Positions 42,400-51,704 are shown, counted from the stretch's first letter. The stretch: 64,000 nucleotides of DNA from Didemnitutus sp047777955 (GCF_047777955.1 NZ_CP180537.1:1612001-1676000), one strand, 5' to 3'. A program made the numbers and translations. Notes: generated from the sequence alone by a model not told the origin.

Positions 42400-43419
42400 A
42401 TGAAAGCCCTGCAAATCACCGCGCCCGGCGACGTGCGCCTGATCGAACTCCCGCCGCCCGAGCCGCAGCGCGGCGAGGTGCGCGTGCGCGTCCGCCGCGG
42501 CGGCTACTGCGGCTCGGACCTGAGCACCTTCCGCGGCGCGAATCCGCTGGTGTCGTATCCGCGCGTGCCCGGCCACGAGCTGGGCGGCGTGGTCGACGCG
42601 ATCGGAGCCGATACCGCGGGGGCGCCCGCGCCAGGCACGCCGGTGCTGATCGTGCCCTACACGGCGTGCGGGAAGTGCTCGGCGTGCCGGCAGAACCGGC
42701 TGAACTGCTGCCGCTACAACCAGACGCTCGGCGTCCAGCGCGAGGGCGGCCTGGCGGAGTTCATCTGCGTGCCGACGGAAAAGCTGCTCACCGCCCCGGG
42801 ACTCGATTTCGCCGAGCTGGCGATGGTGGAACCGCTGACGGTCGGCTTCCATGCCGTCGCGCGCGGGCGGGTGACGGCGCGCGACGTCGTCGCCGTGCTC
42901 GGCTGCGGCGCGATCGGCCTCGGCGCGATCGCGGGCGCGTCCGCGCGCGGGGCACGGGTGATCGCGGTGGATCTCGACGCGCAGAAGCTTGCGCTGGCGC
43001 GGGCGGCCGGCGCGACGGAGACGATCAACACCGCGACGGAGAATCTCCACGAGCGGCTCCAGGCGCTCACCGACGGCCACGGTCCGGAGGTGATCGTCGA
43101 GGCGATCGGCCTGCCGCAGACGTTCCGCGCCGCGGTCGAGGAGGTCGGCTTCGCCGGCCGCGTCGTCTACATCGGCTACGCCAAGGCGCCGGTCGAATAC
43201 GAGACGAAGCTCTTCGTGCAGAAGGAACTCGACGTGTTCGGCTCGCGCAACGCGACGCGCGAGGACTTCGCCGCCGTGATCGCGCATCTCCAGGCGAAGC
43301 GCTTTCCGGTGACCGCGGCGATCACGCGCGTGGCTGCGATCGACGCCGCGCCCGCGGCGATGCGCGACTGGGCGGCGCAGCCTGCGGCGTTCACGAAGAT
43401 CCAGGTCGAGTTTCCCTGA
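42400..43419 (+). CDS. Zinc-type medium-chain alcohol dehydrogenase, LgoD/RspB-like
   Basis: NAD(P)-dependent polyol/aldonate dehydrogenase of 339 residues. Catalytic zinc residues are Cys in GYCGSD (about 36-41) and His-Glu in GHELGG (about 60-65). The structural zinc loop has four Cys (CGKCSACRQNRLNC, about 87-100). The Rossmann nucleotide fold follows GCGAIGLGAIAG (about 168-179). The later motif VFGSRNATREDF resembles L-galactonate 5-dehydrogenase (LgoD) and RspB. It could oxidise a galactonate- or fuconate-type acid, which would fit the block; the substrate is not proven. It follows the GH36 gene on the same strand with an 86-base gap and is convergent with the GPH symporter. Confidence 0.88.
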   Translation: MKALQITAPGDVRLIELPPPEPQRGEVRVRVRRGGYCGSDLSTFRGANPLVSYPRVPGHELGGVVDAIGADTAGAPAPGTPVLIVPYTACGKCSACRQNRLNCCRYNQTLGVQREGGLAEFICVPTEKLLTAPGLDFAELAMVEPLTVGFHAVARGRVTARDVVAVLGCGAIGLGAIAGASARGARVIAVDLDAQKLALARAAGATETINTATENLHERLQALTDGHGPEVIVEAIGLPQTFRAAVEEVGFAGRVVYIGYAKAPVEYETKLFVQKELDVFGSRNATREDFAAVIAHLQAKRFPVTAAITRVAAIDAAPAAMRDWAAQPAAFTKIQVEFP

Positions 43420-43444
43420 GCCGGAGGGAGCGGGCGGCCGCGAC

Positions 43445-44794
43445 CTACCTGGCGGCGGCGCCGCGCCGCTGCGCGAGCTCCGCCGCGATCCGCGGCTCGA
43501 GGCGCTCGAAGCGGCCGTAGAAGAGCACCGGCAGCAGCGCGAGGGCGAAGGCCAGCGCGGGCAGCCAGACGATGCCGAAGACGATGGCGTCCTGCGCGGC
43601 GGCGGTCTGCGTCGCCTTGGGCACGTAGCCGGCGGCGTCGAGCAGCCACATCGGCAGCGCCCCGCCGAGTCCGGCGCCGGCTTTGAGGCAGAAGGCGGCG
43701 CCGACGGCGGTGAGCAGGCCCGCGGCGCGGACGCCGGTCTTCCATTCGCCGTAGTCGACGCTGTCGGAGAGCACGGAAAACGGCATCGCCATCGCCGCGC
43801 CGCTGGCGACGAAGCCGAGCGTCCAGCCGGTCAGGATCAGCGGGATCGAGGCGCCGTGGCGCAGCCCGACATAGACGACGAGCTGCCCGAGCACCATGCC
43901 GGCGAGACCGAGCGCCCAGACCGTGGTCTTCGACGCCCGGCGGCAGAACCACGGCAGCAGCAGCGCCGTGGCGAGCGAGGCGAAGTCGAGGCCGTTGGCC
44001 AGCTTGAGCAGGTCGGGGCGGTGCAGCACGTATTCGAGAAAGTGCGGGGCGACGGTGACGCGCGAGATGAAGCCGATCCAGAACAGGAAACTGCTCGCGA
44101 AGATGATCCACCACGGCCAGTTCCCGCGCAGCGCGCCGAATGTGCCGCGGAGCGGGACGGGCTGGGTCTCGACCGGCACGGTCTCGCGCAGGTGGCGGAA
44201 GGCGGTGAGGAAGAGCGCGAGCGAGGCCGCGGCGAAGAGCGGCACGGCGATCATGAAGCCGCGACGGTCGTCGCCCGCGCCGAGGCGCCGCACGAGCTCG
44301 AGGCCGGTGAGGTTGACGATCAGCACGCCGAGCTTGGAGCCGACCATGCGGAACATGGTGAGGGTGACGCGCTCGCGCGGATCGGCCGTGAGCGCGGAGA
44401 GGATCGACGTCACCGGCGTGTTGATGCCGGTGTAGAGGATGTTCGAGACGATGTAGGTGACCGCCGCGTAGGCGACCTTCGCGCCGTGGCTCAGCTCCGG
44501 CGTGAGGAAGGTGAGGACGCCGAAGACCGCGAACGGCCCCGAGAGCCAGAGGAACCACGGGCGGCTCTTGCCCCACCGGCTGCGCGTGCGGTCGAAGATC
44601 AGCCCCCACACCGGGGCGTCGATGGCGTCGACCCAGCGGGCGACGAGGAGGATGGTGCCGACGGTGGCTGCGGGAATGCCGTAGGTGTCCGTATAGAAAT
44701 ACGGCAGATACCACATGATCCAGCAGAACAGCAGCTGCCCGGCTACGTCGCTGGCCGCGTAGCTGAGCCGCGTGGAAGCGGAGGTCTTGCTCAA
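43445..44794 (-). CDS. GPH-family sugar:cation symporter (MelB-like)
   Basis: Inner-membrane glycoside-pentoside-hexuronide:cation symporter, 449 residues with about 12 hydrophobic helices. Helix 1 has the acidic residue typical of cation binding (ASDVAGQLL) and the helix 2-3 loop is DAIDAPVWGLIFDRTRSRWG in short form WGLIFDRTRSRWGK, followed by GPFAVFG, as in MelB and XylP. Probably imports a galactoside, xyloside or fucoside together with Na+ or H+. It is the last gene of the minus-strand L-fucose/ABC run, 37 bases after the Gfo/Idh/MocA gene. Confidence 0.9.
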   Translation of the reverse strand: MSKTSASTRLSYAASDVAGQLLFCWIMWYLPYFYTDTYGIPAATVGTILLVARWVDAIDAPVWGLIFDRTRSRWGKSRPWFLWLSGPFAVFGVLTFLTPELSHGAKVAYAAVTYIVSNILYTGINTPVTSILSALTADPRERVTLTMFRMVGSKLGVLIVNLTGLELVRRLGAGDDRRGFMIAVPLFAAASLALFLTAFRHLRETVPVETQPVPLRGTFGALRGNWPWWIIFASSFLFWIGFISRVTVAPHFLEYVLHRPDLLKLANGLDFASLATALLLPWFCRRASKTTVWALGLAGMVLGQLVVYVGLRHGASIPLILTGWTLGFVASGAAMAMPFSVLSDSVDYGEWKTGVRAAGLLTAVGAAFCLKAGAGLGGALPMWLLDAAGYVPKATQTAAAQDAIVFGIVWLPALAFALALLPVLFYGRFERLEPRIAAELAQRRGAAAR

Positions 44795-44831
44795 GGGGTA
44801 GTGGGGTGGAGCGAGGGAAACGGGCGGCGCG

Positions 44832-45917
44832 CTACGGCGTCAGCGCCTCGAGGCCGTGGCGCGCGAGCACGTCGCGCAGCTTCACCGGACCGCCGCTGGC
44901 GCAGGATTCCTCCATCGCCTGCATCAGCGCGACGGTGACGATGCCCTCGTCGACATCCGGCGTGGGCTTGCGGCCGTCGGCGAGGCAGCGGGCGAAATAC
45001 TCGATGTAGTTCTGGTATTCGCCGGCGTGGTGCGAGTGGCCGCCGAAGCGGAAGTAGTAGTCGTCCTTGTCCTCGAACGTCTCGACCACCGACTGCGTGT
45101 CGGTCTTCCAGGCGTAGCGCAGCTCGTAGTAGTCCGCCTGGCCGGCGCCGAGCGCGCCGCGCAGCACGCAGCTCATGTTGCTGTCGCGCGTGTTCGGCGT
45201 GACCGGGCTGGTGTAGGTGCCGCTGACGCGCGCGATGGGGCCGGAGCGGGACTTGTAGATGAAGTGGAACGTGTCCGCGTGCACGAGGCCGAGCTGCGCG
45301 CCGTTCTCGCTCAGGCGCGAGTAGCCCATGACCTCCTCGACGTCCGGCAGATACCAGCGGATGAAGTCGACCGGGTGGCTGAGGCCGCCGTAGAGCCACT
45401 TGAACGCGTCCGTCTTGGCCCAGCCCTTGGCCAGGAACCAGCGGTGGTCGGCGTTGTAGTAGGCCTCGACGGAGTTGAGCGCGCCGAACACGCCGGCCTC
45501 GAAGTGCTCGCGCTGGCGGGTGAACGGCGCGAAGAAGCGCGAGCTCTGGCCGACCATCACCCGCCGGCCGGAGGCGGCCGCGGCGGCGCGCACCTCGGCG
45601 GCGCGGCTGAGGTCGTGGAGAAACGGCTTGGTGCAGACGACGTGCTTGCCGGCGCGCAGCGCGGCGATGACGTGGTCGGCGTGGAGATGGTCGGGCGTGT
45701 AGATGCCGACGACGTCGACGGCGGGGTTGGCGAGCAGCGCCGCGTAGTCGCGGGTGTAGAGCGAGGCGGGCAGGGCAAACTCCGCGCAGCGCTCGCGGCC
45801 GAGCGCCTCGTTGAGGTCGCAGAGCGCGGCGACGTCCCACAGTGAACTGTGCACGCCCGCCGAGATGATGCTGCGGCCCTCGCCGAGGCCGAGGACGCCG
45901 AGACCGAGTTTTTTCAT
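44832..45917 (-). CDS. Gfo/Idh/MocA-family oxidoreductase
   Basis: NAD(P)-dependent sugar or polyol oxidoreductase of 361 residues. N-terminal Rossmann domain (about 1-125) with LGLGEGRSI and the diagnostic GKHVVCTKPF motif (about 91-100), in which Lys acts in catalysis. The C-terminal alpha/beta domain contains the GGLSHPVDFIRW segment (about 176-187), with the conserved His. Specific substrate unknown; sugar dehydrogenation or epimerisation through a keto intermediate is plausible for a gene beside fuconate dehydratase. Separated from it by 13 bases. Confidence 0.88.
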   Translation of the reverse strand: MKKLGLGVLGLGEGRSIISAGVHSSLWDVAALCDLNEALGRERCAEFALPASLYTRDYAALLANPAVDVVGIYTPDHLHADHVIAALRAGKHVVCTKPFLHDLSRAAEVRAAAAASGRRVMVGQSSRFFAPFTRQREHFEAGVFGALNSVEAYYNADHRWFLAKGWAKTDAFKWLYGGLSHPVDFIRWYLPDVEEVMGYSRLSENGAQLGLVHADTFHFIYKSRSGPIARVSGTYTSPVTPNTRDSNMSCVLRGALGAGQADYYELRYAWKTDTQSVVETFEDKDDYYFRFGGHSHHAGEYQNYIEYFARCLADGRKPTPDVDEGIVTVALMQAMEESCASGGPVKLRDVLARHGLEALTP

Positions 45918-45930
45918 GGGAGGAACGCGC

Positions 45931-47261
45931 TCAGCGTTGTTGGGCCCGCAGCTCCTGCCAGACGCGGCCGTGAGGGAAGGTGTGGGCGGCGAGCGAGTCG
46001 GGCCGCATCGTGATGCTGGTGCCCGGGGCGCGCGGCGCCTGGTAACGGCCGTGGCGGACGACGCAGGGGTCGAGGAAGTGTTCGTGGAGGTGGTCGACGA
46101 ACTCCGTGATGCGGCCCTCGAGCGAGCCGCTGACGCAGATGTAGTCGAAGATCGACTCGTGCTGCACGTATTCGCACAGGCCGACGCCGCCGGCGTGCGG
46201 GCAGACCGGCACGCCGAACTTCGCCGCGAGCAGGAGCACGGCCACGACCTCGTTCACGCCGCCGAGGCGGCAGGAGTCGATCTGGCAGTAGCGGATCGCG
46301 CGGGCCTGGAGGAGCTGCTTGAAGACGATGCGATTCTGGCAGTGCTCGCCGGTGGCGACGCCGATGCCGAGCGGCTCGAGCGCGCGCGCGATGGCGGCGT
46401 GGCCGAGGACGTCGTCGGGCGAGGTCGGTTCCTCGATCCAGAGCGGGCGGAAAGGCGCCAGGGCCCGCGTCCACTCGATGGCCTGACCGACATCCCAGCG
46501 CTGGTTGGCGTCGATCATGAAGCCGCGGTCGGGGCCGAGCACCTCGCGGAAGATCGCGGCGCGGCGCAGGTCGTCGGCGCGGTCGGCGCCGACCTTCATC
46601 TTGAAATGGGTGAAGCCCTCGGCGAGGCCCTCGCGGCAGAGGCGGCGGATCTTCTCGTCGGGATAGCCGAGCCAGCCGGCGGAGGTCGTGTAGGCCGGGT
46701 AGCCGTCGCGGAGCATCTCGGCCTCGCGCGCGGCGCGGGTGGGCGCGAGCCGCTCGAGCATCGCGCGCGCCTCGTCGGGCGTGAGCGCGTCGGTGAGGTA
46801 GCGCCAGTCGACCAGCTCGACGATCTGCGCGGGCGTGAGGTCGGCGAGGAGCTTCCAGAGCGGCTTGCGCTCGAGCTTGGCCCAGAGGTCCCAGAGCGCG
46901 TTCACGACCGCGGCGGTGGCGAGGTGGATCACGCCCTTCTCGGGCCCGATCCAGCGCAGCTGCGAGTCGCCGGTGAGATGCTTCCAGAACGCGCCGGGCG
47001 CCTCCGTGAACGCCGCGAGCGGTTGCCCGACGACGAGGGGCGGAGCGCCTCGATCGCGACCGCGACAATGTCGTTGCCGCGGCCGATGGTGAAGGTGAGG
47101 CCGTGGCCCTCGACGCCGTCGCCGCGGTCGGTGGTGAGCACGACGTAGGCGGCGGAGTAATCCGGGTCGGGATTCATCGCGTCGGAGCCGTCGAGCGAGA
47201 GCGAGGTGGGGAACCGCACGTCGAGGACGCGCAGGTCGGTGATCTTGCCGGAGTGAGACAT
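45931..47261 (-). pseudogene. fucD: L-fuconate dehydratase, frame broken as read
   Basis: Dehydrates L-fuconate to 2-keto-3-deoxy-L-fuconate, the second-stage enzyme of the non-phosphorylating L-fucose pathway; enolase superfamily (MR subgroup). Repaired length 443 residues, normal for FucD. Features are the N-terminal YVVLTTDRGD and GHGLTFTIGRGND, the Lys motif FKMKVG, the metal ligands in DANQRW and EEPTSPDD, the ATGEHCQNR segment and the QHESIFDYICVSG end region. One base is missing in the C run read as GGGG at 47037-47040 on the plus strand; one extra base restores LRPLVVGQPLAAFTE and the entire central part. Neighbour genes (L-fucose dehydrogenase, 10 bases away) support the call. Confidence 0.85.
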
Positions 47262-47271
47262 GGCGGTCGGG

Positions 47272-48057
47272 TCAGCGGGCGGTGCAGGCGCGGTCGAGGT
47301 GGGTGTAGCCGCCGTCGACGTAGAGGATCTGGCCGGTGGTGTGCGAGGCGCGCGGCGAGGCGGTGAAGACGACGGTGCTGGCGATCTCCTGCGCCGTGGT
47401 AATGCGCTGGCCGAAGGGGATCGTCGCCTCGATGCGCGCGCGCGCGGCGGCGGGATCGGGGCGCTTGGCCAGCCAGCGTTCGTAGAGGGGCGTCATGACC
47501 TCGGCGGGGATGACGCAGTTCACGCGCACGCCGTGCGGGGCGAGGTCGAGCGCCCACTCGCGGGTGAGCGCGTCCATCGCGCCCTTGGCGGCGACGTAGC
47601 CGCTGGTGCCGCCCTGGCCGGTGGTGGCGCACTTGGTGCCGATGTTGATGACGAAGCCGCGGTGCGCGATCAGCTGGTCGAGGCAGGCCTGCACGAGGAC
47701 GAAGCAGTGGACGATGTTCTTCTCCAGCGAGGCGCGGAAGTCGGCGACGGGCGCGCGCAGGCCGACGCCGTCGTTGACGCCGGCGTTGTTCACCACGCCG
47801 TCGATGCGGCCGTATTTCGCCAGCGCGGCGGCGACGGCGGCGCGGACGTCCTCCTCGCGCGTCAGCTCGCAGGCGAAGGCGTCGGCCTGCCGGCCGGCGG
47901 CGCGGAGCTCGGCGACGAGCCGGTCGGACTCGGCGGGGTTGCGGCCGAGGATGCAGGGGATGGCGCCTTCGGCGGCGAACGTGCGCGTGATGGCTTCGCC
48001 AATGCCTTTGGCGCCGCCGGAGACCAGGACAACTTTGCCGGTGAGTTCCAGATTCAT
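47272..48057 (-). CDS. L-fucose dehydrogenase (SDR family)
   Basis: Oxidises L-fucose to L-fucono-lactone with NAD(P)+. The 261-residue short-chain dehydrogenase has the nucleotide-binding VSGGAKGIGEA at about 12-22, NNAG with the following VNDGVGL, and the catalytic Tyr and Lys in GYVAAK. The segments VNNAGVNDG, ALTREWALDL and CVIPAEVMTPLYERW closely resemble, from memory, characterised Burkholderia L-fucose dehydrogenase. The start at 48057 follows a short gap after the ABC ATPase gene; the longer open frame upstream is its shadow. Together with fucD it implies a lactonase and a 2-keto-3-deoxy-fuconate dehydrogenase or aldolase encoded elsewhere. Confidence 0.82.
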   Translation of the reverse strand: MNLELTGKVVLVSGGAKGIGEAITRTFAAEGAIPCILGRNPAESDRLVAELRAAGRQADAFACELTREEDVRAAVAAALAKYGRIDGVVNNAGVNDGVGLRAPVADFRASLEKNIVHCFVLVQACLDQLIAHRGFVINIGTKCATTGQGGTSGYVAAKGAMDALTREWALDLAPHGVRVNCVIPAEVMTPLYERWLAKRPDPAAARARIEATIPFGQRITTAQEIASTVVFTASPRASHTTGQILYVDGGYTHLDRACTAR

Positions 48058-48071
48058 GGGAAAGGGATTGG

Positions 48072-49564
48072 TCAGGCGGCCGCGACGCCGGCCATGAGCT
48101 GCATCAGGCGCGCCTCGCTGAACTCCGCGCGCGGCACCTCGCCGACGAGCGCGCCGCCGCGCATCACGAGGATGCGGCCGCAGAGGCCGAGGAGCTCGGG
48201 CAGCTCGGAGGAGATCATGAGGATGGCCTTGCCCTCGCTCGCGAGCTCGTCGAGCAGCTGGTAGATCTCCGCCTTGGCGCCGACGTCGATGCCGCGCGTG
48301 GGCTCGTCGACGATCAGCACGGAGCAGTCGCGCGTGAGCCACTTGGCCAACGCCACCTTCTGCTGGTTGCCGCCGCTGAGAGTGCCGACGCCGGTCTCGA
48401 TCGAGGGCGCCTTGAGCTTGAGCCGCTCCGCGAAGCGCCGGGCGACGCTGCGCTCCTCGCCGCGGCGCATCCAGCCGGCGCGGCTGAGGGCGGGGAGGAG
48501 GCGAGGGAGTTGTTCTCGCGGCAATTCAGCCCGAGCACGAGACCCTGGCGCTTGCGGTCCTCCGGCAGCAGGCCGAGGCCGGCGCGGAGCGAGGCGTCGA
48601 TCGAGCCGACCTCGATTTCGTTTTCGCCGAGGCGCAGGCGGCCGGTGGCGTCGGGGTCGAGCCCGAGCAGCGCTTGGGCGACCTCGCTGCGGCCGGCGCC
48701 AACGAGGCCGGCGAGGCCGACGATCTCGCCGGCGTGGAGTTCGAAGCTGACGTCGCGGAAACGCGACGGGTGCGCCAGGCGCTCGACGGCGAGCCGGCGC
48801 GGGCCGCGCGGCTGGTGCAGGTGCCGCGGCTCCTGCACGCGCAGCTCGCGGCCGATCATCTGCGTGACGACCTGCTGGGGCGTCGTGTCGGCGATGCGGC
48901 CGGTGGCGACGTGGCGGCCGTCGCGGAGGACGGAGATGTGGTCGCACAGCGCGAACAGCTCCTCCATGCGGTGCGAGACGTAGATGAGGGTGAGGCCGCG
49001 GGCCTGGAGCTTCCGCACGAGCGCGAAAAGCTCCTTCGTCTCGCCGGCGGAGAGCGAGCTGGTCGGCTCGTCCATGACGATGATCTGCGCGCCGGTGCCG
49101 ACGGCGGCGGCGATCTGGACGAGTTGTTCCTGGCCGGTGGAGAGCGTGCCGATGAGACGGTCGGGATCGAGGTCGGCGTGGATCGACTCGAGCATCGCGC
49201 GCGCGCGGGCGCGGAGGGCGGCGCGGTCGACCCAGCCGAGGCGGTTGCGCGGCAGGTCGCCGAGGCAGAGGTTCTCCGCGATGGAGAGGTTGGGGCAGAA
49301 CGCGAGCTCCTGGTGCACCATCGCGATGCCGAGGGCGCGGGCGGCCAGCGGCGAGTCGGGGCGGATGACGCGGCCGTCGAGGCGGATCTCGCCCTCGTCG
49401 GCGGTGTAGACGCCGGCGAGGATCTTTCCCAGCGTGCTCTTGCCGGCGCCGTTCTCGCCGATGAGGGCGTGGCAGGAGCCGCGCTCGACGCCGAGGCTCA
49501 CGCCGTCCAGGGCGCGCACGCCCGGGAAGCGCTTGGTGACGGCGTGGAACTCGAGGTGGGGCAC
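48072..49564 (-). pseudogene. Sugar ABC transporter ATP-binding protein (RbsA/MglA type), frame broken as read
   Basis: Double-ABC ATPase that powers sugar uptake. The first cassette has Walker A GENGAGKST, signature LSTGQEQ and Walker B VMDEPTSSL; the second has a degenerate Walker A (GLVGAGRSE), signature LSGGNQQK and Walker B VLIVDEPTRGID. One base is missing near 48492-48495 (plus-strand GGGG, between LLPEDRKRQG and the AERLKLKAP segment); repair gives about 497 residues, the normal size. Two GTG starts are possible: 49564, directly before the conserved LEFHAVTKRF, or 49615, which would include the hairpin at 49583-49605. 49564 is preferred. It lies between the binding protein and L-fucose dehydrogenase. 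Confidence 0.85.
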
Positions 49565-49582
49565 GGAGCGGGGAGAAGTATT

Positions 49583-49605
49583 ACGTGGCGCGAGGCGCGC
49601 CACGT
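49583..49605 (-). other. Intergenic stem-loop between binding-protein and ATPase genes
   Basis: A perfect 10-bp inverted repeat ACGTGGCGCG/CGCGCCACGT with a 3-base loop. Such structures behind a periplasmic binding-protein gene often stabilise its mRNA or reduce downstream expression; no T run follows, so full termination is unlikely. Confidence 0.7.
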
Positions 49606-49614
49606 CGTTCGTCA

Positions 49615-49628
49615 CTGAATTCGCTCAC
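49615..49628 (+). promoter_or_regulatory. Weak LacI-type operator-like element
   Basis: CTGAATTCGCTCAC; its complement GTGAGCGAATTCAG differs from the recurrent element at its first base. It overlaps the binding-protein stop codon inside the operon, so a regulatory role is doubtful. Confidence 0.3.
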
Positions 49629-50575
49629 TTGCGCAGCCACTTGGCCCAGTTCTTGGCGTAGTCGTCGAGATTGTCCTTCGAGACCGGGACCAGCGCGCTG
49701 ATCTCCTTCACGGCGGGCGGGTCTTTCTTGAGGACGATCTTGTCGATCAGCAGGCCGACGGAGCGGTAGCCCCACTGGTAGCACTGCTGGCCGAGGAGCA
49801 CCGGGACGTGGCCGGAACGGATGTAGTTGAGCTGGGCGGGCAGGGCGTCGACGGAGACGCATTGCACGGTGCCGGGCTGCCACTTCAGGGCGTTTTCGGT
49901 GAAGAGCGCCCAGCCGCCGATCATGGCCCAGCCGGTGATGTCGGGGTTGGCCTGCATGACCTGCTCGACCTTGGCGGCGGCGTCCTGCGGGGTCTCCTTG
50001 TGGTAATAGACGTCGCGGATGGTGATGCCGGGGTATTTTTTCGCGGCTTCGCGGACGCCGGCGACGCGGCGCTGGAGGTTCGGGGCGTTCTGGTTGCCGG
50101 CGAGGACGGCGACGATGCCCTTGCCGCCGAGGACGCGGGCCAACTCCTCCATCGTCTGCTGGCCGCACTCGAGGTCGTCGATGCCGTAGGTGGCGAAGCG
50201 CTTCGATGCCGGCGCGTCGGAGTCGAAGGTGACGACCGGCACGCCGTTGGCCACGGCGGAATTGATGGCGTCGGTGAGCTTGTTGGCGTCGGAGCAGGAA
50301 ACGGCGATGCCTTCGGCGCCGGCGAGGACGAGCTGCTCGATGGCTTCGGCCTGCTTCTGGGCGTCCTCCTCGTTCGGCGTGCGCCAGTCGATCTTGATCG
50401 TGAGGCCGAGTTTTTTGCCGAGATCGGCCGCGGCGTCCTCGGCACCGACGCGAGCGGCCTGGAAGACGGGGTTGCCCTGGGACTTGGCGACGAGGCCGAG
50501 GGTGATTGTGCGCGGGGCGGCGCTCGCGGCGACGGCGAGCAGCGAGGCGAACAGGAACGTGGTGGGGAGTTTCAT
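49625..50575 (-). CDS. Sugar ABC transporter substrate-binding protein
   Basis: Periplasmic binding protein of 316 residues, family of ribose/galactose/rhamnose binders (PBP1). Signal peptide about 1-19 (LLAVAASAA). Two lobes: LGLVAKSQGNPVFQ (about 26-39), EGIAVSCSDANKL and VPVVTFDSDAP in lobe 1, GIVAVLAGNQNAPNLQRRVAG in short form VLAGNQNAPNLQRR, and DALPAQLNYIRSGHVPVLLGQ in lobe 2. The ligand is not predictable by eye; L-fucose or a related 6-deoxysugar is inferred from the downstream genes. Middle gene of a permease, binding protein, ATPase set. Confidence 0.92.
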   Translation of the reverse strand: MKLPTTFLFASLLAVAASAAPRTITLGLVAKSQGNPVFQAARVGAEDAAADLGKKLGLTIKIDWRTPNEEDAQKQAEAIEQLVLAGAEGIAVSCSDANKLTDAINSAVANGVPVVTFDSDAPASKRFATYGIDDLECGQQTMEELARVLGGKGIVAVLAGNQNAPNLQRRVAGVREAAKKYPGITIRDVYYHKETPQDAAAKVEQVMQANPDITGWAMIGGWALFTENALKWQPGTVQCVSVDALPAQLNYIRSGHVPVLLGQQCYQWGYRSVGLLIDKIVLKKDPPAVKEISALVPVSKDNLDDYAKNWAKWLRK

Positions 50576-50585
50576 GGGGAGGAAA

Positions 50586-51704
50586 TCAGGCGGCGGCCCG
50601 CGCCTGTCGGCGGCGGGCGAGCCAGTGGTTGACGTTGTCGAGCACGACGGCCGCGACCACGACCACGCCGATGATGATCTGGCTGTAGTTCTGGTCGATG
50701 CCGAGGATGACGATGCCGGAGGAGATCATCTGGATGACGAGCGCGCCGAGGACGGCGCCGAGGGCGGTGCCCTTGCCGCCGGTGAGGCTGGCGCCGCCGA
50801 CGACGGCGGCGGCGATGACGTTCAGCTCGTAGCCCTGGCCGTCGCCCGAGGTGGCGGCGCCGTAGTAGCCGAGCGAGAGCAGCGCGGCGATGCCCGCGCA
50901 CAGGCCCGAGAGCAGGTAGATGCCGAGCTTCACGCGCTCGACGCGGATGCCGGAGAAGCGCGCCGCCAGCTCGTTGCCGCCGACGGCGTAGACGCGGCGG
51001 CCGGCGGCGAGGCGGCCGAGGAAGATCCCGCCGGCGACGAGCACGAGCAGCATGACCGCGAGCGGGACCAAGCTGAGGCCGTTGCCGACCTCGAAGCGCA
51101 CGAGCTCGCGGAACGCCGGCGGAAACCCGCCGACCGACTGACCGCGCGTCACCACGAAGGCGACGCCGCGCAGGATGGCCATGGCTCCCAGGGTGATGAT
51201 GAAGGGGTGCACGCGCAGCGCGACGATGAGGCCGCCGTTGACGAGGCCGCAGGCCGCAGCCGTGCCCACGCAGGCCAGCGAGCCGAGCATGACGCCGGTG
51301 AACGGCGAGGCGCCGGCGTGCGGGCCGTCCGGGCCGAATTGCTGGAAGGCCAGCGCGCCGAGCACGGATGCCAGCGCGTAGATCGAGCCGACGGAGAGGT
51401 CGATGCCACCCGCGATGATGACGATCGACATGCCGACCGCCATGATGGCGATGAAGCTCGTGTCCTTGGCCAGCTGGGCGAGGTTCTGCGCGTTGAGGAA
51501 CTTGTTGCGTTCGACGAAGGCGGGGACGCGCTCGCCCGCCTCGTTGGTGGTGAAGACGCGCTGACGCGAGCCGTCGGGGCCGAGTTCGAACTTCGGCGTG
51601 CGGACGGTGCCGCTGAAGAACCACAGCGCCGCGCCGAGCACGAGGACGACGAGCAGCAGGCCGCTTTCCGGGATGAACAGGGCTTGGCGCAGACGGGCAA
51701 GCAT
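50586..51704 (-). CDS. Sugar ABC transporter permease (RbsC type)
   Basis: Inner-membrane permease with about 8-10 helices, 372 residues from the chosen start. The family signature IIAGGIDLSVGSIYAL is at about 101-116, and LPFIITLGAMAILRGVAFV-like sequence, GGNELAARFSGI and GGASLTGGKGT follow, as in RbsC/XylH. A soluble insertion of about 45 residues (about 36-80) after helix 1 is longer than in E. coli RbsC. Start MLARLRQAL at 51704 is preferred to a Met 14 codons earlier. First gene of the seven-gene minus-strand run that continues to the GPH symporter. Confidence 0.9.
   Translation of the reverse strand: MLARLRQALFIPESGLLLVVLVLGAALWFFSGTVRTPKFELGPDGSRQRVFTTNEAGERVPAFVERNKFLNAQNLAQLAKDTSFIAIMAVGMSIVIIAGGIDLSVGSIYALASVLGALAFQQFGPDGPHAGASPFTGVMLGSLACVGTAAACGLVNGGLIVALRVHPFIITLGAMAILRGVAFVVTRGQSVGGFPPAFRELVRFEVGNGLSLVPLAVMLLVLVAGGIFLGRLAAGRRVYAVGGNELAARFSGIRVERVKLGIYLLSGLCAGIAALLSLGYYGAATSGDGQGYELNVIAAAVVGGASLTGGKGTALGAVLGALVIQMISSGIVILGIDQNYSQIIIGVVVVAAVVLDNVNHWLARRRQARAAA

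Noticed and set aside
40150..49564. Frameshifted sugar genes taken as a decaying operon
   Set aside because: All breaks are one-base deletions in or near G/C runs with conserved protein on both sides; no stop codons from substitutions or larger losses are seen.
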